Shown here: one piece after another, positions 23,832 through 36,495 of the stretch
Layout: the number at the start of each line of letters is the position of its first letter
How positions within the stretch are numbered: the stretch's first letter is position 1
Source of the DNA: Cephalotus follicularis
Lineage: Eukaryota > Streptophyta > Magnoliopsida > Oxalidales > Cephalotaceae
Reading direction: 5' to 3'
Length of the DNA stretch: 64,000 bases
Assembly: GCA_001972305.1 (NCBI GenBank)
Contig: BDDD01001458.1
Span: 1 to 64,000, forward strand
Notes under the pieces: model-generated
What the model saw: the letters and a program-made list of their open reading frames with translations, nothing else
Databases searched by the model: none
What the model was told of the DNA's origin: nothing
Translations under genes and position numbers: made by a program

Positions 23832-24826
23832 GCAGTCGCACCATATTCGTTCGGAGGACCGACATTTGCGGATAGAGAGAAAAGGGGCTTTTGCCACCAA
23901 TCGTTTTTATCTAGATGTGATTGATCACTTATTTAATTCTATTAATTTAATTAAAATGATCTACATTACCAGATTTGGGTTCGGGAGTACGGTTACTATG
24001 AGGAATGTATTAGCACGTCCACGACGCTTGTCAAAAGATGGCACTTTTAATTACTAAGTCTTGTACCCTGTGTATTTGGTTTCATGTGATTGATGGAAAT
24101 ACAAAAATTCAACAAAATCCGAATAAAAATGGAAATGAGAGAATAGGTGTAAACATGCACAATATGCCAATGTAATCGTATATCAGATTTACATCATGCC
24201 AATGATTAGTAGTTTATTTATTTCGGTATTTAATGAATTTTTACTATATTTACAGTACCCGTGTTTAAAGTGTAAAAACCCGTTGACATCCAAATATATT
24301 TAAGGATATTGTTATTACAATATCCCAAAATAAATTCATCATCCGGTAAATTAGTTAGTCTATTTTTAGTCAAATATTCATTTCAAACACTTCATGAATA
24401 AATAATCAACAATTGCATAAAAAACACATTTACTCATCACAGCAAAATATTGGAAAGAAGAGTTTACCCATTTGACATTTCCTTGATAGTGTCGTTAATC
24501 TAAAACAAGATAACGTTATTTTCAAAATAATAAACCTATAATAAAAATACAAGCGGTCAGTATTGATTAGAGTAAATATCAATAATAAGGCGTATGAGAA
24601 AATTCAATCTTAAAATAAATATTATACATAATAAAAAAAAAAAGGGGATAAAGGAAAGGAAATTAAGACTATAAAAGAAAAAGATATTAGACATAATGAA
24701 AGAAAATGGGATTAAAAAAAATTAAGACTGTATAAAAAAAAAGACATAATTGTTGATACCCGAGTTTGGCCGAATTAGTTTTACTGTTAATGTTTTTTAT
24801 ACATCTAGATGTCAAATCTAGATAAA
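23832..24826 (-). repeat. Possible Tat/Ogre-type LTR end and AT-rich continuation
   Basis: The plus strand near 23880-24035 reads GGGGCTTTTGCCACCAATCG, then GGGTTCGGGAGTACGGTTAC. The GTTCGGGAGT block is one I associate with the LTR end of Tat/Ogre-like gypsy elements read in reverse. From 24060 to 24826 the sequence is very AT-rich and without genes. The stretches 36709-38534 and 41270-42182 might continue the same long LTR, split by copia D and E; this is a guess. Confidence 0.3.
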
Positions 24827-25040
24827 TGTTATAAACTTCTGAAATTAATTAATAACTGAAGATAAAGAAATCAAGAGAGAAATTGAGAGAGAATAAGAGA
24901 TTTTCTTATTATGAATTCCTTAATTTCTTCTTAACATTACATTCCTAATTATAGGAGTTTACGGGGGTTGTTGGAATAGTAATTGGGTTGTTGGAATAGT
25001 AATTCATACCTAATTTTGCCTAACTTTGACTAATTTTACA
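24827..25040 (-). repeat. Left (3') LTR of copia D
   Basis: TGTTATAAACTTCTGAAATT to CTAATTTTACA on the plus strand, 214 bp. It contains a CAAGAGAGAAATTGAGAGAG purine block. The next 20 bases (25041-25060, minus strand AAATTCAAGGGGGAGTAT) are the PPT of the element. Confidence 0.85.
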
Positions 25041-25187
25041 ATACTCCCCCTTGAATTTCTATTCCATATTACTATGACTGCCTCGTTAAAACCTTGCTAG
25101 GAAAAACCCATTGGGATAAAAACATTTGCGAAGGAAAAAGAGTACAATCTCCCTCCGAAACAAAACTTCACAAGTTCTTGAACTGTA

Positions 25188-25365
25188 CTAATGAAGATCT
25201 TTAATCTGACGCATCTCAATATCATGTCTAAGCTTCTTGAAAGTAGTACCCGGTAATGCCTTCGTAAATAAATCCGCTAAATTGTCACTGGATCGGATTT
25301 GTTGTACATCAATATCACTCTTTTTTTGAAGTTCATGGGTGTAGAAGAATTTTGGTGAAATATGT
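25188..25365 (-). pseudogene. Copia D RNase H tail, part beyond gypsy C
   Basis: The minus strand encodes SPKFFYTHELQKKSDIDVQQ followed by IRSSDNLADLFTKALPG, the conserved copia RNase H ending (LADLFTK). The preceding part lies from 31670 upward, so gypsy C lies inside the RNase H region. Copia E has the same tail without interruption at 38896-39237. Confidence 0.88.
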
Positions 25366-27703
25366 TGTAACACCCCGTGTTATATCTTTGGAAGTGGCAT
25401 ATAATTTATGAGACTTTGATGATGATGTTGGATATATATAAATTTCTTTAAGGGTTAGATTCATTAAGTGAGGTGTGTGTACATCTTATGGACTTAAGGC
25501 CAAACCCATACAAAAAAATTTCTAGTGAGGCCAAAATTTTAAGGTGATGAGGCCCAAATTCTTTTCCTAATTATGTGGACAAAATTATGCATAATCTAGG
25601 ACCAATTTTTACAATAATTGAATGTAATTTTCGGCCCAAATTAAGCCAATTTATTTTCTTTATATGGCAGCCGAATTTTTACACATAAAGGCCCAAATAT
25701 CTTCTACTAAAACCAGCCATTCATGAAAGGATTAGATAACTCCAGAATTTTCTACTTATGATGCATATGACTTGCTAGAATATTCGGCTATTTACATTCT
25801 TTGTAGCCGAACTTCATACATATTCATTGCTCTCATCTCTTTCTTCAATTTTCTTGTTGCCGAACCACCTCCCACTTGCAAACTCTCACTTCCTTCTTCA
25901 AGAAATCTTCAAGAAACCAAGTTATAAGTGATTCTACTCTACTCTACTATTTTTGGTGTTTAAGGTAAGCTCTTTACCTTTTCTTGCTAAGACTAGTTAT
26001 ATGTTTGATTGTTTCTCTCTCTCCAATTTCGGATTTGATGATGGTAATGGATTGAAGTTGTATGTTAGAGGATGATTGATGCTAAATTGAAGCATGTTAA
26101 CTTAGTTGAATCCCTAATTTTATTCCCCCTAATTTCGGGTTCATAAGGGAAAAGTAGAAGTTGATATTTTATAATGAAATTAAGAGGATGTAAGAAAATA
26201 GAAATATAAAACAGCACATTGTTTAATCCATATCTCTCTCAATTCTACTCCAAATAATATGAATTTAGTGTCTGTGGAAAGCTAAAGGTGTCCTCTACAA
26301 TTTTAATGTTTTGACAATTTTCCAAATCGGCTTTATTCCTTGTGAAAAATTGGCTTTAAATTTTCTTGTTATTCTACCGCGGGACTGAAGTTTTGGTTTA
26401 CTAAATATATCCATATGTGTGCATACACAAGTAGTGAAATGATGTAAATTAGTTTAAAGATGTAATTATGAAATAATATAAGTAACATGACAAATTTTAA
26501 GTTAGTATGTTAAATTTAGGACACAATTATATGGACAATTAGAATTCAGATACTCATTTCTTCGATTATTTTATGTCGTCTAAATGTTTCTCTTCATCTA
26601 AAACAGGTTTAATATAAATTATGCTTCCCTGATTATCGGGTTCATAGTCTCAGATATGTTAAATTTTGTTAAATGTATGATACATTAATAGCCAATTAGT
26701 AGACTGAAGCTAAAATAAGGTTGTTAAGCCGGAAGTGTTTTAGTAATACATGTTTTACGAGTTTTTGGAAATTTTCGCAACTGTCATAACTTTGTCGTTT
26801 CTTATCAGAATTGAGTCAACCAAAGTTCATTTTAAAGGTTTAGATGTCTACTTTTCAATAGTATTTTTTTCATATCCAGATTTAAATTGTACATAAAGTT
26901 ATGGCCAATCAACTACAACCGGTCAGTTTTGCCGGTTAGCTTGTCTCTCACATACTTTTAATTGCATAGCGAAATGGCGTTTTTGTCACTTTTTGGACAT
27001 AGAGTGGTCCGATTGACTTAAAAATTTAATGGTAGATATTAGTATAGGTGTAAATATTTCCTGTAAAGTTATGTGCCAAACAAACTTGGTTTGGACCAAA
27101 AAGTGCGAAGTTACGCTAAAATTGTTTTGAAATAGTGATTTAACAAAGGAGCATATAGCTCTGCTTATCCGTTTGAATTTATTTTTAAACAGTAGACTCA
27201 TAGATATGTTTAAACACGTTTATGAAAGGTTGGTGTCAACCGGATATGATTTTGGCCAAAAAGTCTTGATTTTGCAGTTTTTACGAAAAAATAGTTCAAA
27301 CCTTAAATTTTCAAAGCAGCTCATAGCTCCAGTCATCAGTTTGACCTTATTTTTTAGTGATAGACTCTTAGGTAGGAATAAACACCTTTATCAAAGTTTC
27401 AACTCCATTGGACCTTTAAAAGTGGTAAAGAGGGTGTCATTTCGCTTTTGCAGAAAGGTCATTTAACAATGACTTTACAAAGGATACTAGACTTTAGCTT
27501 GTCGGTTTCATTCGATTTTTGAATGACAGACTATTGTGATCTTTTAATTATGATCTGGAAAGTTTCACTTCGATACGACTGGTTTTTGGTAATGTTTTAT
27601 GGTTTTAACGGATTTTGCGGAAAAACGGATTTGAAGCCAAAATTTCGTAATCGTGACTATAATTGAGTAAATTGTAGTCTATTTGAATACTTTAGTGTAT
27701 ATT

Positions 27704-27837
27704 AAGGAATAAGTTAGTTTTTGGCATAAAAATATGAATTCTATGCAATATTGGTCGAATCGACAAGTTTAAGGAATAAGTCCGTTTTTGGCATAAAAAT
27801 ATGAATTCTATGCAATATTGGTCGAATCGACAAGTTT
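27704..27837 (+). repeat. 67-bp tandem duplication
   Basis: Two head-to-tail copies starting AAGGAATAAGT at 27704 and 27771, identical but for about two bases. The duplicated part includes TGGTCGAATCGACAAGTTTA. It is inside the 5' LTR copy of gypsy C. Confidence 0.9.
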
Positions 27838-28253
27838 ATGATATTTAAGACATTTCTTTGCATTTCATGTTATAATCATTGAACATATGAGTTCTAAGTC
27901 TATTATGTAATGACATTGTAGACGCAGATCCTGTAGCCGATCCAGAGTATAGAGGGGCTAATTCGCAGGGGTTATTTTCATTGTTACAGTGAGTGGGACA
28001 TTCCCTTCTTTTATTTTATTATCTTTGAGATTCTTGTATATCATATGTGCCCTTTTGTGTTCATGATTTGTGATAGTTCGATCGGGATTTGAATCCCGCA
28101 TGTCATTTTGTTGATTTTGTTCCATGATTGTGATATCGGACGAGCATGTGAGTGTTCTGGCTCTGGGTGACAATGTCACCTTCCCTTATGTTTGTCATTA
28201 TGATATGTGATACTGTGTTTTATATTCTGATGCTGGTAACCTTATGATGTTGC

Positions 28254-28370
28254 TTACATGTACACCCATCAGAAAGTATGGGGTACGTGCCGCTTACATG
28301 TACACCCATCATGAGAGGTGGGGTACATGCCGCTTACACGCATGCCCTTGGTGGTTGTGGGGTGCGTGCC
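28254..28370 (+). repeat. Three 38-40-bp units with hairpin potential (LTR C)
   Basis: Units start GCTTACATGTACACCCATC or GCTTACACGCATGCCC at 28254, 28292 and 28332 and end GGGGTACGTGCC. Within each unit GTACACCC or GCATGCCC can pair with GGGGTAC or GGGGTGC further on. The same triple lies at about 30444-30561 in the 3' LTR. Confidence 0.8.
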
Positions 28371-28384
28371 GCTTACCATTATAG

Positions 28385-29293
28385 TACGTTTATGTTTGAG
28401 CGCTTGGTAGAAACGTTAGTGGAGTACAGTGAAGGATTTAGCCTATAAGGGCTACATCTCAAAGACATCATTCTATTGTGAACGAATGTCGGCCCTACGT
28501 AGATCTTAATAGATAGGATTTCGAACAACAAGCAGATATGGGTGGAAATGATTAAAGACTACGATTACGCTAACAAATACCACAGCGCAATGCAGACACG
28601 GTTACAGATGCTTTGAGTAAGAAGTTTTCTACGTCTCTTGCTCATCTTCGGATGAATTATCCATTGTAATAGAGGCCTCGGATAATTGCATGTGAACCTG
28701 ACAGTCTTATGCATGGGATAATCGCCTAGTGTTGATAGTTGCCTATGACATAAGCTATAAGGCTAGTGACATGACACTCCCACAACGTTAGATGGTTGGA
28801 AATACTAGATACACTCATATCAGGATAATATTGATAAGAACAATCCGTGAGGGCCTACTGATAGCTCGAAGTAAGCTGAAGAATTCACTGATAGATGTCG
28901 CGTAGCTTGATGAAAAGTGTTCCTATGGGCATTTCTGTACAAAAGTGATTAAGTTACAAAGCCACGAAGGGCTCAGTTCCAACGACATGGATCGTTCGGG
29001 ATCACCTATGGTATTGGTTCAGTAGTTTAAAAGTTCAACTTATCTCCAAAGTTGATATGTATCTATGACCTATTTCACGTATCATTATTGAAGAAGTATT
29101 AATACATATCCATGATAGACGAGAATAAGTCTTGAATGACAATCTATACCTATAGTCAAGCTATGTGGAGGAATCATAAAGTAGAAAAGACTACTTGGGA
29201 GTGTAAGGAACAAGATGAGTAAAAGTTACCTAGATTTCTTCTCCATATGATGTGAGTAAATTTTGAGGACAAAATTTTTAAAGGGGGGAAGAT
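28385..29293 (+). pseudogene. Gypsy C internal remnant with PPT
   Basis: A short piece near 28590-28650 reads as TDALSKKFSTSLAHLRMNY, matching the ADALSR connection after RNase H. Further scraps of the integrase side run to 29260. It ends with a FEDKIF-like reading and the PPT AAAGGGGGGAAGAT (29280-29293) directly before the 3' LTR. Only a small part of pol remains. Confidence 0.75.
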
Positions 29294-31664
29294 TGTAACA
29301 CCCCGTGTTATATCTTTGGAAGTGGCATATAATTTATGAGACCTTGATGATGATGTTGGATATATATAAATTTCTTTAAGGGTTAGATTCATTAAGTGAG
29401 GTGTGTGTACATCTTATGGACTTAAGGCCAAACCCATAAAAAAAAATTCTAGTGAGGCCGAAATTTTAAGGTGATGAGGCCCAAATTCTTTTCCTTATTG
29501 TGTGGACCAAATTATGCATAATCTAGGACCAATTTTTACAATTATTGAATGCAATTTTCGGCCCAAACTAAGCCAATTTATTTTCTTTATATGGCAGCCG
29601 AATTTTTACACATAAAGGCCCAAATATCTTCTACTGAAACCAACCATTCATGAAAGGATTAGATAACTCCATAATTTTCTACTTATGATGCATATCACTT
29701 GCTAGAATATTCGGCTATTTACATTCTTTGTAGCCGAACTTCATACATATTCATTGCTCTCATCTCTTTCTTCAATTTTCTTGTTGCCGAACCACCTCCC
29801 ACTTGCAAACTCTCACTTCCTTCTTCAAGAAATCTTCAAGAGACCAAGTTATAAGTGATTCTACTCTACTCTACTCTTTTTGGTGTTTAAGGTAAGCTCT
29901 TTACCTTTTCTTGCTAAGACTAGTTATATGTTTGATTTTTTTTCCCTCTCCAATTTCGGATTTGATGATGGTAATGGATTGAAGTTGTATGTTAGAGGAT
30001 GATTGATGCTAAATTGAAGCAAGAATTTGAGTAATATAATTAAAGATTCATCACCCTCTTGTTTCCTCAAATTTCGGGTTGTAAAAAAAAAATGGAGAAT
30101 GAGATTAGAGGTTTATCTTCTTTATTGATAGTTTGTTCATGTAATGTAGCTAATTCGCAGGGGTTATTTTCATTGTTACAGTGAGTGGGACATTCCCTTC
30201 TTTTATTTTATTATCTTTGAGATTCTTGTATATCATATGTGCCCTTTTGTGTTCATGATTTGTGATAGTTCGATCGGGATTTGAATCCCGCATGTCATTT
30301 TGTTGATTTTGTTCCATGATTGTGATATCGGACGAGCATGTGAGTGTTCTGGCTCTGGGTGACAATGTCACATTCCCTTATGTTTGTCATTATGATATGT
30401 GACACCGTGTTTTATATTCTGATGCTGGTAACCTTATGATGTTGCTTACATGTACACCCATTAGAAAGGATGGGGTACGTGCCGCTTACATGTACACCCA
30501 TCATGAGAGGTGGGGTACATGCCACTTACACGCATGCCCTTGGTGGTTGTGGGGTACGTGCCGCTTACCATAGGCACTCTGCACTGGTGTATGAAGGATG
30601 ATGTACACATCCTGTAGCCTATTGGCCTGTTATTATTGCTGCAGCCAGATTCAGTCTTGCCATTAGATATGGCCGGATGGGAATTGACGGATATGTGGAA
30701 TTGACGGATATATAGTTGTATCAGCATCTCCGGACGTTATGATTTTCTTTATGGGCACATTTCCTGTTTTTCCGATTTTATTCGAGACTATGCTATTTCA
30801 TCTTACTCTGATATCATTGTGACCGTGTTATACTCAGATTGTATTGTCCTTAGTTACACTGTTTTATTTCAGCGATATATCAGATGTTTATTCTAAACTT
30901 ATAGTCTAGTTACAGTTATTGTATTTTCAGTTCCAGTATTGAGTGTTAGCTTCTATTATAAAGACTTGTTGATGGCCTTGGATTCTCTTATATTTGTGTT
31001 CTATACTTTTGATTTCAGCATATATTTCTTTCAGCACATCCGATCATTCATGGATGTACAGGGAATGACTTGTCCCAACTCACTTAGTCATTTGGACTAA
31101 CCCCCTCCCAGTTTTCTATTTCAGATGACAGCGAGGAGTTGCTAAGTCGGATTCAGTAGAGGATGGACCACGAGAGCAGTGCATGCTACCAGTTTTCAAC
31201 ACATGCATAATATCACTACATCGGCATTTATTTATGTTTTGATATAAGTGAAATTATTTTATGGTTTTTTTTAAAGGGCCGAGCCCTATACATTTACTTT
31301 TCATACTTTGATAATGAGGTTGGGGCGGAGCCCAACCATTCTTGTTTAGTGCTTTAAATTGCGTTTTGCTGAGGGCTGAGCCCACTTTTAAACTTTTGAT
31401 TCCTCCTTCGGGAGTGTGTTTTTATAAACTGTGTTTTCTTTATAGGGGGCATAGTCCGATAAACGGATACTACATGCCCGATTTTCAGAAAAATTTTAGA
31501 GTTAGAAAAATTTTCAGGTTTTTGAAAAAATAAAGTTTAACTTTATGTTAGTTTTCAAACAGGTTTTAAGATATCACGTGGAGGTTTCCGAAAGGAGTCT
31601 TGTCACGTGATAGTCACATCCGTTCTCGGTAGGTTATCGCTTGTTGTCGGAAACGGGTGTGACA
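29294..31664 (+). repeat. 3' LTR of gypsy C
   Basis: 2371 bp from TGTAACACCCCGTGTTATAT to GAAACGGGTGTGACA. A donor-like AAG|GTAAGC lies at 29892-29893, as in the 5' copy. Its distal part (31320-31560, with GCATAGTCCGATAAACGG) is related in reverse to the solo LTR at 48390-50800, so the two are distant members of one LTR group. Confidence 0.88.
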
Positions 31665-31669
31665 TATGT

Positions 31670-33060
31670 TTCGTTCGATCTCCATTGATATATCCTCCTC
31701 TGAGTTGTGTGATGCAAGCAGCATTATCTTCATATATTACAGTCGGATTATTTCTAATCGAGGATAGTCCACATGATTCTTGTATATGTTGAATCATTGA
31801 TCTCAACCATATACATTCTCGGCTTGCTTCATGAATTGCAATGATCTCTGAATGATTCGAAGATGTTTCTGTCATTGTCTGTTTTGTTGATCGCCATGAT
31901 ATAGCAGTGTCACAAAAGGTAAAGACATAATCGGTTTGTGATCTTGCTTTATGTGGATCAGACAAGTATCCAGCATCAGCATATCCAATCGATGTTGATT
32001 TTGTGCCCCTTGGATATAATAGACCCATATCAGTGCTTCCACGCAGATAGCGCATTATATGCTTAATTCCATTCCAGTGCCTTCTCATTGGTGTCGAGCT
32101 ATATCTTGCTAGTAAATTGATAGAGAATGCAATATCAGGTCTTGTGCAATTTGCAAGATACAATAGTGCTCCAATTGCGCTAAGATAATGAACTTCAGGT
32201 CCAAGGATTTCTTCTCCTTCTTCTTGAGGATGAAATAGATCCTTCTTGACATCAAGAGATCGGACTACCATTTGAGTGCTTAGAGGATAAGCTTTGCCCA
32301 TGTTGAATCGACTAAGAACCTTTTCAGTGTATGTGGATTGATGGATGAAGATCTCATATGATATGTGCTCCACCTGTATACCAAGACAAAATTTTGTTTT
32401 TCCAAAATCTTTCATTTCAAACTCACCCTTTAAATATGTCGCAGTCTTTGTAAGTTCCTCAGAAGCACCTACAAGATTTAAATCATCCACATATACTGCA
32501 ATAATAGTAAATCCATCGTTAGATTTTTTGATAAAAATACATGGGCATATTTGATCATTTGTATACCCTTCTTTGATTAAATATTCACTTAGTCGATTGT
32601 AACACATTCGACCAGATTGTTTCAATCCATACAACGAACGTTGTAGTTTAATTGAATACATATGGCGAGATTTGTTCGATTCAGGAATTTTAAATCCATC
32701 AGGAATTCTCATCTATATGTCACTATCAAGTGACCCATATAAGTATGCTGTCACTACATCCATAAGACGAGTTTCAAGTCCGTTCGAAGTAGCCATACTA
32801 ATTAGGAATCGAAAAATGATTCCATCCATAACTGGAGAATATGTTTCCTGGTAATCAATACCTGGTCTCTGTGAGAACCCTTGAGCTACAAGTCTTGCTT
32901 TGTATCTCACAATTTTATTTTTCTCATTTCGTTTTCGAACAAAAATCCATCTGAACCCAACAGGGGTTACACCATTTGGTGTTTGAATTATTGGTCCAAA
33001 TACTTCTCGTTTGGACAAAGATTGCAACTCTGCTTGTATTGCATCTTTTCATTTTGGCCA
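31670..33060 (-). pseudogene. Copia D reverse transcriptase and RNase H
   Basis: Minus-strand sequence includes WIFVRKRNEKNKIVRYKARL and MDVVTAYLYGSLD (RT start, 32713-33027), RSLYGLKQSGRMCYNRL, the catalytic YVDD (32482-32493), LLYLANCTRPDIAFSINLLA, then RNase H (GYADAGYLSDPHKARSQTDY and VIYEDNAACITQL). RT copies element RNA to DNA. A long piece of about 370 residues is still open. Broken by the gypsy C insertion and a few other breaks. Confidence 0.9.
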
Positions 33061-35013
33061 ATCATTTCTTCGTTGACATTGTTCAACACTTTGTGGTTCA
33101 GGATCCATAACATGATTTGTAATATCCAATGCAACGCCATAGGCATATTTTTCATTAACTATAATCTCATATCGATTTCATATTTGATCATTATGTTCAT
33201 AATTAATCGAGACTTCTTGATTTTGAAATCCCACAGCCTCTTCAGGGCTTTGTACTCTCTCTGGAGTCAATGTGGGTTATAATAACACATTCTCTGAAGT
33301 TAATGTTATTTCAGGGTTTTGCACACTACCTTTATTTGCCTTTCTTTTTCGCGGTACTATATCTTTGGCACCAAGTGGTCTACCACGTTTCAACTGTGGT
33401 TTAGACTTTAATATATCGATTGAGCTTTCACTAGCTTTAGATATATCAATTCTTGCTGGAGCATTCACAGCTGGTATATAAGATTTTACCACTTTTTGAG
33501 CATCATTAAATGCATCTGGCATTTGATTAGCAATATTTTGCAAATTAATGATCCTTTGAACTTGTAGTTCACATTCATTTGTACGTGGATCAAAACTATG
33601 TAATCTTGATGCTTTCCATGACATTTCATTGTCATTTTTCAATAAAATCTTGTCTCCCCCTAATACTGGGAAAACCAATTCATCAAAGTGGCAGTCTGCA
33701 TAACGTGCAGTAAACATGTCACATGTTAATGGTTCAAGATACCTTATAATTGATGGAGAATCAAATCCCACATAAATGCCAAGTATGCGTTGTGGTCCCA
33801 TCTTGCTCCGCTGAGGAGGTGAAATAGGGACATATACTGCACATCCAAAGACTCTTAAGTGGGATATGTTTGGTTCTTGACCAAGAACAAGTTGGAATGG
33901 AGAATATTTATGATATGCAGTTGGTCTTATACGTAAAAGGGCCGCAACATGCAATATCGCATATCCCCAAGCTGAAATGGGTAACTTTGACCTCATCAAT
34001 AAAGGACGAGCAATCAATTGAAGTCTCTTTATAAGAGATTCGGCTAACCCATTTTGGGTGTGTACGTGAGGAACAGGATGTTCAATGGAAATTCCTATTG
34101 CCATACAATATTCATCAAATGCTTTGGAGCAAAATTCAGTAGCATTATCTAGCCGAATAGACTTTATAGGATGATCTGGAAATTGTGCTCGCAATTTATT
34201 TATTTGAGCCAATAGTCTCGCAAATGCAACATTGCGAGTTGAAAGTAAGCATACATGCGACCATCTTGTTGATGCATCTATTAAGACCACGAAATACCGA
34301 AATGGTCCAGATGGTGGATTAATCGGTCCACAAATATCTCCTTGAATTCTCTCTAAGAATTTTGGAGATTCTACAATGACTTTTGTTGTAGATGGTCTTA
34401 TAATAAGTTTTCCCCGCGAACAAGCAACACAATGGGTCTCATTATTCAATAGCATTTTCTGCTCTTTAAGTGGATGGCCATGTGAACTTTCAATGATTCG
34501 ACGCATCATTGTCACACCTGGGTGGCCTAGCCGTTCATGCCAAATCATGAACCCTTTTAAGTCTATGACTTTTGAATTTACAATATTATGAGATTCAATT
34601 GCTCTAATTTTCATAATGTATAGCCCAGAAGAAAGTCCAGGGAGTTTCTCTAATATTTGTTTTCGGCCGGAAGCATTACTAGTGATATAAAGATATTCTT
34701 TTCTATTTTCATTTGTGGTTTCAATATGATAACCATTTCGGCGGATATCTTTGAAACTAAGCAAGTTTCTTCTAGAATTTGACGAATATAAAGTATCTGT
34801 GATGCGCATTTGTGTTCCATTTGATAACACAAAGCTGGCCATCCCAAAACCTTCAATTAGGTCTGATGTACCAAAAATTGTTCCAACATTAGCGTTTGCT
34901 ATTGTCAAATGTGAAAAATATTTTTCACTCTGGAGTATTGTGTGTGTTGTTGCACCGTCAGCTATGCACATATCTCTAATATCCATTGTATGATGATCTA
35001 TAGATAAGAACAC
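33061..35013 (-). pseudogene. Copia D protease and integrase
   Basis: A long minus-strand stretch of 578 residues holds the protease active region (CIADGATTHTIL, a variant of the DSGA type seen in this copia group), the GAG-pre-integrase zinc module (WHERLGHPGVTMMRR, then CVACSRGK), and the DDE integrase core (GDICGPINPP, RLDNATEFCSKAF, HVHTQNGLAESLIKRL), followed by GYAILHVAALLRIRP and GCAVYVPISPPQ. It is one of the best preserved pieces in the window. Confidence 0.9.
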
Positions 35014-36169
35014 ACATGTTAATAAATATAACTATGTTATATTTAACTTCATAAGCACTTTATTCAAAAAGTGATAAACATTAAAATAATAGCACATAAC
35101 ATCAACCGAGATGGAAGTCTTCGTCGATAATCATTTGATTCATTTTCTCGTTTGGATCAGTTATGAAATCAGTAATGTTCAAATGAGTTATACCCATTGA
35201 ACCAAAGTCTGATTGCGTAGTTTCCAAAGGATCACAATGACCTATAAAATTTGTTTCAATTCGTTTGTCATTCTCTTTTAGAGAAGCTTGATATAAGTCG
35301 ACCAAATGCTTCGCTGTGCGACAAGCACGGTACCAATGACCTTCCATACCACATCGGTTGCAATTACCCTTTCTATTTTGGGTTTGTTCATCCTTACTGG
35401 ATTGTCCAGGATTGCGCCACTTTTGACGTTGTTTTGTATCAGGATTTTACCATTTCATGCTATTATTATTACGTGGCCCCAAGAAATTTTGATTTCTTCC
35501 ACTGCCACGTCCTCTTCCACGTCCTCATCCACGCCCTCTTCCTCGTCCTCCAAAATGGGACGAAGTTGCATTTACCTCATGTAAATGGGCTGAACCAGTG
35601 AGACGATTTTCATGATTTTGCAGGAGTAATTCATTATTTTGCTCCGCAATAAGAAGAGATCCAATTAGTTCACGATATTTCTTGAACCCGTGCAACCTAT
35701 ACTGTTGTTGCAGTAACACATTGGATGCATGAAATGTTCGATATGTTTTCTCCAGCAACATATCCTCGGTGATAACTTCACCACACATTTTTAATTGTGA
35801 TACAATTTTGAACAATGTGGAATTATATTCCGAAACTGTTTTAAAGTCTTGAAATTGTAGCTGTGCCCAATCATTCAATACCTTTGGCAGTACAACAGCT
35901 TTCAAGTGCTCAAACCTATCATTTAGGTTTTGCCACAATTCAAGTGGATTTTCAACAGTTAGATACTCATATTTCAGGTCATCATCAATATGATGCCTTA
36001 AGAAAATCAATGCAGTGGCACGTCCCTCACTTGATGCTGCATTATCTTCCTTAATTGTGTGCCTTAATTTCTTAGCACTCAAATGCAGTTTCACTTCAAG
36101 TACCCAAGATAGATAATTCTTTCCAGAAATGTCAAGGGCAATGAATTTCCGATTTTCAATGTTTGCCAT
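35014..36169 (-). pseudogene. Copia D Gag
   Basis: The likely start is MANIENRKFIALDISGKNYL at 36169, the same start as in copia E. The Gag body has WVLEVKLHLSAKKLRH, LWQNLNDRFEHLKAVVLP and YRLHGFKKYRELIGSLLIAE. A GRGRGRG stretch (35525-35550) precedes a zinc knuckle ending MEGHWYRACRTAKHLVDLY (about 35300-35350). Gag would package element RNA. Broken, with about two breaks. Confidence 0.88.
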
Positions 36170-36239
36170 TTTATACTGAATCAAAAGATAAAATAAATGC
36201 CATTTAAGCATAGTAAATAAATAAAGTTTACTGCAATAA

Positions 36240-36345
36240 AAAAAATTTGGGGCCTCATTGGTGCAATCACAGGCCACGCTCACTTTCTCCCGATTTAATC
36301 AGGGCATGAGACCACTTGAGCATAATGGGGCTTGCCGAGACTCGA
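36240..36345 (-). repeat. SINE-like tRNA-derived unit, partial, in the copia D leader
   Basis: Minus strand reads TTCGAGTCTCGGCAAGCCCC (a B-box-like region), then CATTATGCTCAAGTGGTCTC, and finishes in a T run near 36240. It matches the longer copy at 40341-40497 in copia E; the A-box side is not preserved here. Confidence 0.5.
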
Positions 36346-36495
36346 ACGCCTAGTTTTCATACATAGGCGGCACTCCGACCAATCGATGGAACCGTTAATC
36401 TCTATTATTATATATATATGTATGTATATATATGTACATATATATGTGAGAAACTAATTTAAATTACCTCAAATCTCAGTTGGGTAGAGTCTCCG

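Larger units (their letters stand above)
25366..28384 (+). repeat. 5' LTR copy of gypsy C
   Basis: Follows the 3' LTR closely over 25366-26090 and 27955-28380; the middle section is much longer than, and only loosely similar to, that of the 3' LTR. It carries a CT-rich leader-like segment (25827-25910), a consensus AAG|GTAAGC donor-like site at 25965-25966, a 67-bp tandem duplication (27704-27837) and three 39-bp repeat units (28254-28370). Confidence 0.8.
25366..31664 (+). mobile_element. Ty3/gypsy element C, mostly LTR, TSD TATGT
   Basis: Plus-strand insertion in the RNase H region of copia D with perfect TATGT duplications (25361-25365 and 31665-31669). It consists of a 5' LTR copy (25366 to about 28384), less than 1 kb of internal sequence and a 3' LTR (29294-31664; TGTAACACCCCGTG...CGGGTGTGACA). 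Most gag-pol is absent, so it is a broken fossil. The aligned LTR heads differ by about 3-4 percent, so the insertion is fairly recent. Family: chromovirus-like gypsy by its pol scrap and its FEDKI-type pol end followed by PPT. Confidence 0.88.

Noticed and set aside
36290-36390. A functional tRNA gene
   Set aside because: Only the B-box-like side is present and no cloverleaf can be formed; it matches the SINE-like unit of copia E.
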